Program-made: the position numbers and the translations under genes
From: Lactuca virosa
Lineage: Eukaryota > Streptophyta > Magnoliopsida > Asterales > Asteraceae
Assembly (NCBI GenBank): GCA_928212115.1
Contig: CAKMRJ010001112.1
Location: 411,073,873 to 411,137,872, forward strand
DNA: 64,000 nt
Reading direction: 5' to 3'
The notes under the pieces: model-generated
What the model saw: the letters and a program-made list of their open reading frames with translations, nothing else
Told to the model about the DNA's origin: nothing
Database searches by the model: none
In this document: positions 44,854 to 57,759 of the stretch, piece after piece
Position numbering within the stretch: position 1 is the stretch's first letter
How the letters are laid out: each line of letters opens with the position of its first letter

Positions 44854-44941
44854 GTAAATATTTTGTAGCTAAAATAACAGATCCATTCATAGATCCCCAC
44901 GTAAATATTTTGTAGCTAAAATAACAGATCCATTCATAGAT
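44854..44941. repeat. 47-bp direct duplication beside the Mutator-like element
   Basis: The phrase starting GTAAATATTTTGTAGC and ending ATTCATAGAT occurs twice, 44854-44900 and 44901-44941, in direct tandem. The first copy overlaps the right target duplication. Confidence 0.85.
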
Positions 44942-45210
44942 TTGGTGACATGTTTTAGTCACTAAATAGAAAGACTATTTTTCTAAAATTTATTTATTAT
45001 ACCGATAAGTCACAAGTAAACTAAAGACAACTTTATCGCTGCAACCTCAATTTACCACCAGAGAGAGCCCAAAGCATGATGTTCACAATGTCAAAGCATG
45101 CCACATAGGCTCTATCTCACCTTTCCCACACCTCATACCGTCGGGTCTAATAACCAACAAACGAAAGAATTTTGACTATTTTATTTTTGTCTGATTTTGC
45201 ATTATCACAT

Positions 45211-45789
45211 TGTTGGAATTAATAGGATTATGTTGTATGGAGTTTATTAAAGGTTAAATTACACGCTTAAGTTATGAGCTATACTATTATGGAAGACAAA
45301 GAAATAAACAAGACAAAGGTTACCAAAATTTCTACTCTTCACTAAGAATATAAAAGACCGTCGTTACAGCTTAAATTGTCTTATAAACTGAGACATGAAC
45401 TCCTTTTATAAATAACCTTTTATAAATAAGAGATTTATTATTCTAATAATAAAGAACTAAGGTAGTCATGTCATCTCTAAATATATCCCTTGAATCCAAT
45501 GAACATGACTAATATCTAATAAGCAAAGAGGGGCTCATGTGTCATATTTTATTCAAAAAAAGCTACCCTTCTTAGAGCTATCCTTCCCATAGAGGAGAAA
45601 ACTATTCTTTGTGCTTCACTTTGTACTTCACGTGTGCTTATAAAGATATCCAATCTAATAGAATTAATTTAGCTTATCCTAGTTTATAGGATCTGTTTTT
45701 GTATAATTTAGATAGTTTGTTGTACTCTCTCATATATATTGATTAATACAAATCTCACCAAATAATGTGGTGATTACGTAAACCTAATA
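45211..45789 (+). repeat. 5' LTR of the copia element at 45-50 kb
   Basis: 579 bp from TGTTGGAATTAATAGG to ACCTAATA, just before the primer site. Its last part, from GCTTATCCTAG at 45672, recurs at 49766-49892. Confidence 0.75.
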
Positions 45790-45800
45790 TGGTATCAGCC
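45790..45800 (+). promoter_or_regulatory. Primer binding site of the copia element
   Basis: TGGTATCAGCC, matching the first nine bases of the tRNA-iMet primer site. Confidence 0.7.
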
Positions 45801-45849
45801 TAATTTTTTCTGGCCGTCATCTCTCTTCTTCGTCCCTTTCATCATCATC

Positions 45850-47103
45850 ATGACAGGTGAATCTTCTAAGAACGATGACTCCCCTCTTCCTCTTTCTACT
45901 ATTCTCCACATGCTCACCCATTAAATTGTCATCATCGAATTACCTTTTATGGAGCAAACAAATGCTTCCTCTTTTATCATATCAGCAACTAACTGGTTAT
46001 ATCGATGGCACTATTCCCAAACCACCACCCACCCTTACTACCGGTGACACTACAGTTCCAAATCCAGCCTATACCTCCTGGGTTGCTGCAGATCAACGAG
46101 CACTAATTTGCTTTAGTCTTCCCTCTCTGAGGAAGCCATGGCTGAAACTCTCGGTCACAATACTTCTCATGATGTTTGGACTGCCCTTGAGAATACATAT
46201 CGACATGATTCACTTGAACGTACCCACACTCTTCGGGACTCTCTTCGCTATCTCAAGAAAGGTACTTCTACTGTCACTGACTTTTCTCGCAAATTTAAGG
46301 GTATTTGTGATCAACTTGCAGCTATTGGTCATCCTCTTGATGAAGATGATAAGTCTCACTGGTTCCTTTGTGGACTTGGATCATCTTTTGAACATTTTTC
46401 CACCACACAACGCTTGCTTACTCCACGCCCCAAGTTCTGTGATCTTGTTTCTCAAGCTGAAAGTCACGAGATGTTTCTCAAATCTGTTAATGATACAACT
46501 ATTGCTCCGGTTGCCTTTAATACAACATCAACGTACAACTCTTCTGATAACACTTCCACAAGGGGCCGAGGGCGATCATCCTCTCGTGGACGTGGTAGAG
46601 GGTGTGGTGCTAGACGACCCCCTCATTGCCAGTTATGCCGGAAAGATGGACATTATGCAACTAAATGTCCAGATTTACAGACCTTTGCTGCTCGCCCTCT
46701 TGATGCGAATCTTGCTGAAGCATTTCAGGCTCAATGTCAAACTTCTTCACCTGATTGGTTTGTCGACACAGGGGCCTCTGCACACATGACTCCCACATCC
46801 TCAAATCTCACTAATGCTGCATCTTACTCCGGTAATGCCTCTGTAATCTTCGGTAATGGTCATGATGCTACTATCTCTCATATTGGAAATCATCATATAT
46901 CTCCGAATATATATTTGCTTGATGTTCTTGTGGTTCCTAAACTTACCAAAAGCCTAATTTCTGTTAGCAAACTTACAGAAGATAATGAAGTTGATGTTTT
47001 GTTTTCTAATCCTATGTTTACCATTCAGAACCGTCATTCCAAGGAAACTATGGCACAAGGAAGGCGTAAAAATGGATTATATGTTTTGGAGCAAGCTCAA
47101 TAA
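45850..47103 (+). pseudogene. Copia gag and protease, broken
   Basis: Starts at ATG 45850. Two compensating shifts (near 45920 and 46130) and a TAA at 47101-47103 break it. It contains the UBN2-type capsid domain (NYLLWSKQM; LRDSLRYLKKGTSTVTDF), an Arg/Gly-rich stretch (GRGRSSSRGRGRG), a zinc knuckle CQLCRKDGHYATKC (about 46628-46669) and the protease motif WFVDTGASAHMT (about 46757-46792). Confidence 0.88.
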
Positions 47104-49765
47104 GTTTTTTTGGCAAAACTTACCTCAAGACGTTTACAAGCATCTTTTGAAATTTGTCATATTCGTTTAGGCCATGTTTCTTATGACATTATTTCCAATC
47201 TAAATAAGAATGGTTGTTTATCCATTACTTCTCTTTTACCAAAACCAAACGTATGCAACTCTTGTCAATTATCTAAAAGTAAACGATTGCCTTTTGCTTT
47301 GAATTTACAATGTTCTCTACATGTTTCAGATTTGATTCACTGTGACTTATGGGGCCCACCACCTATTGAATCTATGGATGGTTTTCGTTACTATTCAATT
47401 TTTGTTGATGATTACTCTAGGTTCACATGGTTTTATCCTTTGAAGGCAAAATCAGATTTTTATCATGTGCTTGAATCGTTTATTGCCTTAGTGTAAACAC
47501 AATTTTCATGCAAAGTTAAAGTTTTTCAATCCGATGGTGGCACTGAATTCACTAATGCTCGTGTTCGATCTTTGTTCAATACCAATGGAACTCACCATCG
47601 CATGTCCTGTCCGTACACACCTCAACAAAATGGTAGAGTGGAACGAAAACATCATCATGTTACTGAAACTGGGTTAGCAATGATGTTTAATTCTCATCTT
47701 CCAGCCACACTTCAGACATATGCATTCAGTTCAACTACTTATATTATCAATCGTCTACCAACACAACTTCTTAGTAACAAGTCTCCCTATGAGTTACTTT
47801 TCTCCACTCAGCCAAATTATGGGAATTTTCGTGTTTTTGGTTGTTGTGTGTTTCCCTATCTCCGGGATTACTCTTCTCACAAACTTGCACCAAGAAGTAC
47901 TCGATGTGTTTTTATTGGGTATAATACTCAGTATAAAGGCTATCAATGCCTAGATTTGTCTACAGGAAGAATTTACATCACTCGGCATGCTCACTTTGAT
48001 GAGTCTGACTTTCCATTCTCTAGTCACAAGTCCACCACTCCAGCTGCAAATCTTCTTTTATCTACTTGCTGTGACGACTATCACATGCCGTCATCACCAC
48101 CTGTCAACTCCTCTGTACCTACGCCATCTATTGTTCCTGTTGCTGGTACTCCTTGTGACTTGTGTGCAAACCATCAGTCCTCTAATTCACATCATGTACA
48201 TGAAATCGCACCTTCTGTTCAGACTCCACCAGTTATTTCGACGCCTTCATCATCTTCGACGTATACGTCATCTTTGGTGCCCCCACCACCCTCTTCTACG
48301 CCATCTGTCGTAGCTGGTCACCCCATGGTAACCCGGTCAAAGGTTGGAACTTACAAGCCTCGTCATATTGCCGTTCTTTCTTACCTATCTACCTCGTCTC
48401 TTCATCATGCGCTATTTGCTTCTAAGGAAGCCAAATGATTCAAATCCGCAGCTAAGAATCCAAAATGGTATGCTGCCATGTGTGATGAAATGAAGGCTCT
48501 ATCACAAAATTCCACATGGGATCTTGTGCCCCGACCATCTAGGTCTAATATTGTTGGCTCTAAATGGGTATTTCGGACTAAGTTTCTTGCTGATGGTTCC
48601 GTTGACAAACTTAAAGCCCGTCTAGTTGCTCAAGGCTTTACTCAAGTACCCGGGCTTGATTATTCGACTACCTTTAGCCCTGTTGTAAAAGCCTCCATAG
48701 TCCGTATTGCTGTTCTCAACAAATGGCCTTTGCATCAACTTGATGTCAAAAATGCCTTCTTAAATGGAAATTTATCGGATATAGTTTATATGGAGCAACC
48801 ACCGGGGTTTGTTGACTCTGGATTTCCCAATCATTTTTGTCGGTTAAAGAAATCTCTTTATGGCCTTAAACAAGCTCCTAGAGCCTGGTTCCAATGACTC
48901 AGCTCTTTTCTCTTAAGCATTGGTTTTTCTTGCAGTCGAGCCGATCCCTCTCTTTTTGTTTTCAAAAAGGACTCGATAATTCTTTATCTGCTAGTGTATG
49001 TAGATGACATCATTCTTACTGGAAATGATTCATCTATCATTCGTACCTTCATTGTTCGGCTTAATAAAGAATTTCTTATTACGAATCTTGGCAAGTTGAG
49101 TTATTTCCTTGGTCTTGAAGTTTCCTATCATGATGTTGGTCTTTTTCTTAGTCAATCTAAATATGCTCGTGATATCCTTACTCGAGCTAAATTGTTGGAT
49201 GCCAAACCAATTTCTACTCCTCTCTCCACTTCCGCTTATTTCACAAGCCAAGGCACTCTTTTTTCTAATCCTACACTTTATCGATCTCTTGTCGGAGCTC
49301 TTCAATATCTCACCATTACCCGTCCTGATTTGTCCTATGCTGTCAATCAGGTCAACCAATTCTTGCATGATCCAACGGACGATCACTTTCAAGTTGTCAA
49401 AAGAATTCTTCGTTACCAAAGGCACAATTTCTTATGGTCTTTCTTTTTCTTGTGCTTCTTCACCTACTATTTTGGGCTATTCAGATGCAGATTGGGCTCG
49501 TTGTATTGAGACCCGTCGTTCTACTTATGGCTACTCTATCTTTCTTGGTGGCAATCTGGTATCTTGGAGTGCTAAGAAACAACCAACTGTGTCTCGTTCT
49601 AGCTGCGAATATGAATACAGAGCGTTAGCGAATGCTGCTTCTGAGATCATATGGATTACTCATCTTCTACGTGAATTGTATGTTCTGCCCTCTGGACGTC
49701 CCACTCTCTTATGTGACAATCGTAGTGCCTTGTTTCTTAGTCAAAATCCAATTTCTTAGTGTGAA
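47104..49765 (+). pseudogene. Copia integrase, RT and RNase H, broken
   Basis: Integrase zinc domain (HIRLGHVS ... CNSCQLSK) and all three core acidic sites (HCDLWGP, SDGGTEF, NGRVERKH) are visible to about 47670. RT has KARLVAQGFTQ, DVKNAFLNG, YGLKQAPRAW and YVDD (about 48990-49010). RNase H has YSDADWARC, SRSSCEYEY and CDNRSALFLSQNP. In-frame stops at 47494, 48436 and 48895 and one shift near 49415 disable it. The RNase H frame ends at QNPIS because a deletion joins it to the LTR at 49766. Confidence 0.9.
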
Positions 49766-49892
49766 GCTTATCCTAGTTTATAGGATCTGTTTTTGTATAT
49801 CCTGTAATTTAGATAGTTTGTTGTACTCTCTCTATTATATATTGATTAATACAAATCTCACCCAATAATGTGGTGATTACGTAAACCTAATA
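49766..49892 (+). repeat. 3' LTR remnant
   Basis: Corresponds to 45672-45789 of the 5' LTR, with a short extra phrase (TATCCTG). The first ~461 bp of this LTR and the end of RNase H are deleted. Confidence 0.85.
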
Positions 49893-51167
49893 CACTCGTT
49901 GATCCTTTGAATTGACGTATTCAATATGCTTGTTTCGATCATGAAACACAAGATTTTTTTGATCAAGATAATTACCGACTTGTTATCAACAAACAAGGTG
50001 ATAGGGATAATACGATGTTTTCTAAGTTCCTTCGTGAGATCTCAAGTTAAATTGTAACGTCGTCAAAAATAAGACTAGACATTTTAGGTATAATAATAAT
50101 TATATATTTAATCGTATAATTAAAACCCTTGAATAAGATAATTGTTCTTCGTGTGCGTTACTAGCTAAATAATATTTTGTCGTTTACGCGATATGTAAAC
50201 AAATATTATTAGTATAATGTAGAAAACTTTAATATAAAATTTATAATTAAACGATAAAGTAATATTAAAAATAAAAGATTATTTATGATAAATAATCTTA
50301 ACGGAAGTTGTAGTAGTCGTAATAACAATTTTGTGGGTATAAAGAACGTCTAAATCTGACTTCATATGAGAAAATTATAAATTTTCTAACTTTCTCGTTC
50401 AACCCGATATGACACATGACAGTGTGTGTCATAAAAAGTAAACCGAAGATAATTGCTTTTTAGCCAAAATAATGGAAAGGAGAGCCGAAGTCCTCACGAA
50501 TACAAGACCATTCATAACAAGAACGCCTAAATTTGACTTCGTATGAGGACGTTATAATATTTCGTAACGAGTATAGTAGTATGTGCACAAAGTACGAAAT
50601 AAAGATCGGTCGCTCGTTAGACAAAACTATCTAATGTAAAGTTGAAGTCGATTAAATTATGAATCCGTCGATATTGAGAACTTCGAGAGCGGAGCTCGTG
50701 TGCAAAAGATATGGATAAAACATGGTCCCTACTCTTCGAGCGTGACGAATTCAATACAGATTTGTTAATTTGAGATAAGATGAGAATTAGCCGATGGAGT
50801 CTAAACGAAAGTTGATGTTCACGTAAATACGAATCCGTCGATACGTAGAACGTCGAGAATGGAATTCTTATGAAGAAGTTATGATTTATAATACTCACTT
50901 ATTCTCATATTTATTGCCCACTTTTGACTTTTGAAGTCTTTATTTTTCAACTTTGAAGTTTTTATTTGTGTTATATTACTTGATGAAAATTATAACGTTG
51001 AAAATACATTTAAAATATAACTCATTAATATATTTTGCTTCAACTATTATATATCAAAAACAAAAATATTTATGGTCTAAGTTGAAGAATAAAGACTTCA
51101 AAAGTCAAATGTAGACAATAAATATGGAACGGATGTGGTAACATATTTACGTAGTAAAATAAAATAT

Positions 51168-51587
51168 CTACTCTAATAAATGAAAATCTTTTTGCCACAT
51201 GTCACACTCTTATTAATTTGGCCACATGTCATTTTGTGGTTATTTTCAATTAAGTTTTTTCCACATGGCATTTTGTGGTTGTTTTCATTTTATCAAATTT
51301 CACATAATATTTAATTGTAATAATTGTAATAAATGTAATGATAAATTTATATCAAATTCATTAACTGACTTTCTTTCTAATTTCAAAATTTATTAAAACC
51401 TCATTAGTTTTCTTTGTTTATTTATCTAAATTATTTGTTTAAATTAAAAAAAAAACAATTTAATTTTAATAATTCAATATTTTTTTTACTTTTTCTTAAA
51501 AATTAAAAATTCTCATATGTTTAGAATTTCATATTTAATTTTTCTTTTAAATGAACCCATTTAATACATGAGTTTTACACATAGTAA

Positions 51588-51589
<2 letters not shown>
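51168..51589 (+). mobile_element. Possible Helitron 5' end
   Basis: TCTACTCTAATAAATGAAAA followed by two close repeats of GCCACATGTCA and ATTTTGTGGTTATTTTC resembles the 5' ends of plant Helitrons (recall). No 3' hairpin-CTRR end was found. Confidence 0.25.
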
Positions 51590-51684
<95 letters not shown>

Positions 51685-51697
51685 TATACTATATATA

Positions 51698-51734
<37 letters not shown>
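51590..51734. repeat. Compound (AT)n-(AC)n-(AT)n microsatellite
   Basis: AT run to 51630, AC run 51631-51650, then imperfect AT run to 51734. Confidence 0.95.
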
Positions 51735-51736
<2 letters not shown>

Positions 51737-53254
51737 TTAGAAAGGTATCAACGATGCGGTAGATATAAGACTAATATTGAATACTTTTGATATTAGTTTA
51801 GTACAAATATCATTAAATCTATTTAAAATAATATTATTAAGGGTTGTTTAGTCATTTAAGTAATTATTAGGATTTTTTTTAGAAAATTAATTTACTATAC
51901 ATATGTGGCTCTAGGGTCTCATATTTCTTGCACCAAGTCTCTTCAAGAGTCTTTCTCTTCTTACCCTTAAGCATGTTGGTCCCTTGTAATTTGACAACTC
52001 TTTCCATTGTTTTAGTATAGTAAGTTGAGCTTTGAAGCGTTTGAAAAAATTTTCTGACGAAAGATTCAACGACGAAGTTCTGCCAGCAGAGTTTCTAAGT
52101 TTTCGCTAGAACACCTGTCATTAGATGAAGTGCTAGACAAGGATCTAACTTTCCAGCGAGTCTTCCATATCAATCAGGTGAGTGCATAGTTACTTTAATG
52201 AACATGATTTTAATAAAAAAGTATTTATTAAAAGGTATTAATTATATGTTGAAAGTTTATTTATGATTTAATTGCTATTATCTGGAATATTTGTTAAATG
52301 TATATTTGATAATATATACTATGTGAACCATATATGGTTAATTATGTGTTAGATTCTTATATGATATTATTATATGATAATCTTAAAAATAAGTATTATT
52401 ACTTAAAAGATTCATGTATATTAAAATGCATGATACACTGTGTTAGATATACACACTAAATTACGATAGTGTAGTCTAAACATAGTTGGTATTAAAATTT
52501 GAGTTCAAGGATTGTAATTTTGTCTAAGTTTAAAAACTAAGACATGTAAAGAAAATTTAGATCCCGTTACTTTGGATAAAAGAATTTTCGCATATTGTAT
52601 TGCGATAGTATGGAATAAATAGGAAAATGTTTTGGAAATCGATTGTAAGCATTATAGTCTTACCTAGTAAGGAAATAATATTTATAAAGGATGTTTAGTT
52701 CGAGTTAAATCAAAGGAGTGTTTAGTTACACCATGTGTTTAGTTAAACCATGTATTGTAAAAATATTACAGAGACAAGAAATTGTGTTAAATTAAAGGAT
52801 GTTTACTACGAATTAAAGGGGATGCTTAGTTCAATTAATTTTGGGTATTGGGTAACATCATATTAAGGGTGTGTGATTAGGAACAGAGAGTAGAACTCTG
52901 TTTTGTGACACTATCAAGTGTTGATGGTACGAATTACGTACCAAAGTACGATAAAGTATTCCATTGGATGACCAGAAATGGTGGGTCCAGATCAGGCAAC
53001 TGTAATAGTATGTCTGGTCATCTCCCAGAATAATATGAAAATACTTGATCATTCTAAAAAGTCTTGTGAGTTACGTTGCTAGTGTGGGCTTATAACCCAT
53101 AGACATAGATGAAATGGGATACCATATTCATCAAATACTCAGATAGCTCGAGTGCCTTTATGACTTACATAATCCCTAGCCGTGTAGTAAAAACATGGCT
53201 ATAATCGATTCATTAGGCGAATTGGTAATTGTGGACTAGGATTTATGAGAAGTG

Positions 53255-54798
53255 TGTAACGTCCCATTTTCACAAACAAAATTTTCATTTTTAAATAAGG
53301 TAAAATCTTCATTTACATGAAATCGAAGTTATGAAAACCTATATGTTCCAAAATATAGTTGTTTGAAAATTAGAGTAATATAAATAATATTGAATCTCCA
53401 TTGTATCTGATGTATGTATACAGTTATGCCTTCTCATTCCCACTGTCATCAATGGTTCTTGAAAAACATTTAATCCACAACTGTAGGCCAAAATTAGTGA
53501 GTTCCCCAAAAATAATCACACACCATAATATACATACAATGCTTGCATACGTATGAGCCTTCAGTCTGTCTGGCCCACCTCCCAAGGACTCCAAAATGCT
53601 TGGATCGCTCCCGAGCCTACAATCTAACTGGTTCACCTCACAAGGCCAACAGTTCACCTGGATCGCTCTCTCAGCATACAACTGACCCACCACTGGCCTA
53701 CATCACACCGTTGGCCCGCCCGGGTAACAAACAAGAAATCAAGTGAATACATAAGCACAAACAACTATCTACCCTAGTTTACCTGTCTTATAGCTCACTA
53801 CTCCATAACATGCCTCATACAACACACTAAGCCACTATTGGTAGATGTCTAAGGAATTCCTACCTATATGTAACCAGATGTGAGATAGATATTCAAACAT
53901 GAGATCCCACTCTAGAGCCAAAACCAAACAATGAACATGTAAGAATGCCTATATTAAGAGTTCTTAGGTTATCCTACGTGACTACATACAACCCCTAGGG
54001 CACTCTACTAGACGATTGTCAACCTGCTGGTACTCGAACCAGCATACCACTACTCATATATCCTTACATACAATGTTATACATTGTAATACATAGTATAG
54101 TAAGGAAACTCACTTGAATCGAAGACCGAAAGAAACACAACAACATACTCTCTCCCTACACTGATCATTCCCCCGAACCGAATAGCACCAAACCAAGGCG
54201 AAACCTTAACTAGTAACCCAATTCCTTCAAGTTTAACCCAAAATTCAAACAAGTCAAAAAGTCAACAATTAACGGTCAACAAAAGTCAATGGTCAACCCT
54301 CACCATGAGGTGAAGGACTCTTGGTTATGTTGTGAGAGCATTTAGATAAAATAGTCACGAGGACCTCAAACGTCACGACGTGACAGGCATATTCACACGT
54401 AGTGGGATCTGATTCTGGACAACTTAATGGATTAAGATCCTAATCCATTAAGCCACCCACTCATCTCCTCCAGAAGGCTTCTATGCACCCAAAGAGCCAT
54501 AAAAATTGTTACTTTATAGTCATGCATGTCTTTCCCCAAACAAAGTCATAACAATGGTTGAAATGAGGTAAAAAATCCCATGCATGAGGCAAAATCCAAC
54601 GAAATCTCAGATCTAGAACACTAAACCTAAAAGGGACCTCAAGGATCCATAAAGTTGCCAACTTCATGGAATACTTACACTTAAACTCTCCCAAACACGG
54701 AGAAAATGCACAAAAAGCCTAGATCTAAAAGCATGGAACATAATGCCTGGAACTTGAACATTTTAAAAGATCTAGCATGCTCAAGACTCATATTAAAG
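53255..54798 (-). repeat. Diverged gypsy LTR fragment
   Basis: The left edge TGTAACGTCCCATTTTC resembles the given-strand edges at 1593 and 38847, so it is probably a minus-strand LTR end. A GGTTCACCTC / GGATCGCTC-type irregular repeat (53560-53720) sits where the other LTRs carry minisatellites. Right edge not found. No coding evidence. Confidence 0.45.
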
Positions 54799-55708
54799 TG
54801 ATATTATGAATTAACATATGATACTAATGGGTCACACTAATAACAACTTGATGCAATTGATTATTTATTAGAAAATGGTTTTAATAAATATTCAATATAT
54901 TCTTATAATTAATTAGAAATTATTTATTTTGCTAGGAAATAATAATTTTCATTAGCAAGTTACATATTATTTCATATGGTATGAATTAATAATTCATGAA
55001 CAACTTTTTGGACTAGATAAATCTTTTTGTCTTTTACCAATAGGTTAAAGTTTATAAATTATAAACTTGTTGTAAATTTTATAAAATTGGTTGCTTTCTT
55101 TTGGAACAAAAAACGTATGGGTGGATCAAATGATGTCCTCTTTATTTGTATAAAGAAAAGAAATCAACCTATAAGTGCATGCATCAACATAATAATGAAA
55201 TAGGGGACATGTTTGCTAAAAGTGCTTGAACCTAGTGGTTAAAATCTTCACTTTTTACGTGTATATGGGACTTGCATTTTTGATACTTGAATTCTTCATG
55301 CAATTGTCGAGAATGGCTCTAACATATTCCCTCTACTCTCTTGCTTTGAACACTTGAATAACACTTGATTATTTTTTCTCTCTTTGATTCATATTTTTAT
55401 ATGAACTAAAGCTTAAGAGTTGTATAAGAGTTTTATACAAAAGAACTAACATTATACATCAAGTTGACTCATTGTTGGTGTTTCTAAAGTTCGTCATTCT
55501 TCATCAACTTCCAAGCCTCCCAAGAGGACCCAAAGAACTACAAAGTTAGTTATTTCTTCATCTCTTCTTTGCTTGCTGTTTAAATCTTTCTACAACTTGC
55601 AAGATGATCCTTGGTGGGCATAAAATTATTTTATGTTATTCAAATTATCAAGTCTTCTGTTGCCTAAAATCATGTTGTTGAAACTAACTTTTAAATAAAA
55701 ATACAACA
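54799..55708 (+). repeat. Candidate copia 5' LTR
   Basis: Ends AATACAACA at 55708, two bases before a primer-like site. A start at TGATATTATG (54799) is a guess. A TATA-like TTTTTATATGAA lies near 55388. No partner LTR in the window. Confidence 0.4.
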
Positions 55709-55710
55709 AT

Positions 55711-55722
55711 TGGTATCAAGAG
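55711..55722 (+). promoter_or_regulatory. Primer-like site after the candidate LTR
   Basis: TGGTATCAAGAG, tRNA-iMet-like with one inserted A relative to TGGTATCAGAG. Confidence 0.55.
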
Positions 55723-57759
55723 TCACCTTGCAAGTTTGTTTAGATTTTTTGATTTTTGGAAATCTTAGTTTTTGAAGAATATGGATAACTTCGTTTTGTA
55801 TAAAAACAACTTCATACATATTTTCTATGACAACTTTATAATTGTTATTTTTTTTATGTGACAAAACTTCCATGCATCTTTTGTCATTTAAAGTTGTTTT
55901 AGAAAAACAAATGTTTTTAATGTGTATGTTGATATGTATGATGTGCATAAACTAGCCAATGACCATTATGTTTGTTGTGCTGTTGTGTTTGTTGTTTTTA
56001 TTATAACAATGGTTCTAATAATTTATTTATTCATATGGTATGTAATAAATTAAATAGATTAGTTTTCTTAGTTTATTTTTATAAGTAACAGATTAGTTTT
56101 TAGAAATAATTTATTTGTAGAAAAATGTTACAAGAAATGAAGTTGGAGCCATTTTTTGAAGACCAAAGAGCAATTTTCGAGAATAGAAACATGCTGAAAG
56201 TTGGTGACAGTTTTTTAAAAGTGTTACTAATGCTGTTTCTTAAGGGTTGTTGGACTTTTAACGACAGTTGTTGAAATATTTCTTTCAAGAAAGTTTTCCA
56301 ATCTTTTGCAAGCAATGAGTGTTTTCTCAAGTGAGAGCTTCTACAACAACATTACAAGAAGATTTGTGATCCCTTAAAATGTCCCTTTAGGAATGGACTT
56401 GGCATTTTCTGTGTTGACTCACAAAAAAATGTCATTAGTTGGTTATGTTTATGCACATTTATTTTTTATGCATGTTTATGTTGTTTATTTTATGCAATTA
56501 TTATGTGTGGTTGATAAATTTGCTTTTTCACATGCTAAAATATGTTTTTGGACAAAAATAAATGTCACATAGAGTTTGGTTTTCAAAATTTATAATGTGG
56601 ACATAAGATGTAACAAGTTTTGTTTTAGAATAAAATCCAGTTTTATAAAACCATAATAACGTCAAATTTTGAAATACTCAATTCTAAGTTTTAAAATGGT
56701 GATTTTTGTAACTTATACAAACTCCAAATATGTAAGTAATAAAAGGAAGTTTTATTAAAAATATAAAATGTTCAAATGCACTCAAACTTAATATCGGTTA
56801 TTAAAATTAAATCGCGTCAAAATATATAAATACTAGCTCTTTATATAGAATCTTTAAAAAATGATTTTCTTTTTTAAAATTGGTACCATGGTTTATTATA
56901 TGCATGTAGTAACCATGATATCATATGTTTTTAAAAATAGAATTATAAAACATATAAAAGACCCTTTTACAAGCCTTAAATCTATGCAATCCATTTTGAA
57001 GAACACTCGCATATCTCTTGTATGCACCAGTGGGATAAATGTCACCTAACCGTTTTGTGTTATTTTTTAATGGCCGGGATGTCGTCGCGATTTCCAAAAC
57101 CAAGTTGCACGCCGATTACATATGTTTTTTCAAATTGGATGATTTGATTGGAAATCTTTTTTGATAAAAGTCACCTAAGCAAGAGAGTTTCGAGGTATAG
57201 ATGAGATCAAACATGTCTAATTAAATTTGTTATTATCGATCCCATAAATCTAGGAACTATATAGTAGATATAATTGATAATCAATATCTATCGGGTTGAA
57301 TTCAAATAAATGGGATAAATGTCACCTAACCATTTATTGGTTTTGCAACTTGGATCCTAGGATTTGATAATTAATCTTTTTGGAAACTATAAGGGTATTA
57401 ATAATTAAAGAATTTAATTATTGAAAATAATAAATGAATTTTTTTAAAGTTTTGTAGTTAAATAATCTATTCTCATTACCATGAATTGTCATTTTTCTTT
57501 AATGACTTAATAAAACAATAAAATTCAGTAGATACAACTTCAACGAATGATTTCATGTCTTAAGAGACAATCTCGTGAGAGATATGAAATTGTATACACT
57601 TAAAGGTCCTAGTCTAAAACTATTTGCTTTGAGCAATAAGCCTGAACATGATACCAAGTAAAGGCATCACTGTGATGCTAAAGATGTTTATAACATCGAA
57701 CTAGGAATAGTATAAGGCCAAAAAGAGTCACCTTGTATGATCTAGGAGGCCCATGTTTT
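55723..57759 (+). other. Noncoding interior after the candidate LTR
   Basis: A/T-rich with no gag or pol motif. The phrase GGGATAAATGTCACCTAACC occurs at 57031 and 57311, and a shorter form AAGTCACCTAAGC near 57168. It looks like decayed retrotransposon interior. Confidence 0.4.

Larger units (their letters stand above)
45211..49892 (+). mobile_element. Copia element with truncated 3' LTR
   Basis: A plus-strand element: 5' LTR, primer site, gag, protease, integrase, RT and RNase H in copia order, then only the last ~127 bp of the 3' LTR. Nearly all stops lie in one frame, so the ancestral polyprotein is easy to follow. RT motifs suggest the Ale/Retrofit part of the copia tree (recall). No target duplication could be confirmed. 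Confidence 0.88.
50053..53254 (+). repeat. Diverged gypsy LTR-like sequence
   Basis: Starts TGTAACGTCG. U3-like phrases recur (AAAGAACGTC, AAACGAAAGTTG, CTTCGTATGAGG) and are shared with 9037-10130. Further on, CAGGTGAGTGCATAGTTACTTT (52180-52200) matches, in reverse, the CTATGCCCTCACTTG landmark of the minus-strand LTRs, supporting plus orientation. Interrupted by a microsatellite and perhaps a Helitron. The right edge is unclear. No gene. Confidence 0.5.

Noticed and set aside
49109..49425. Minus-strand frame opposite the RT of the copia element
   Set aside because: Shadow of the RT/RNase H coding strand.
53255..55708. Precise element boundaries between 53 and 56 kb
   Set aside because: Edges TGTAACGTCCC and AATACAACA are visible, but no target duplications or partner LTRs were found, so no complete elements are claimed.
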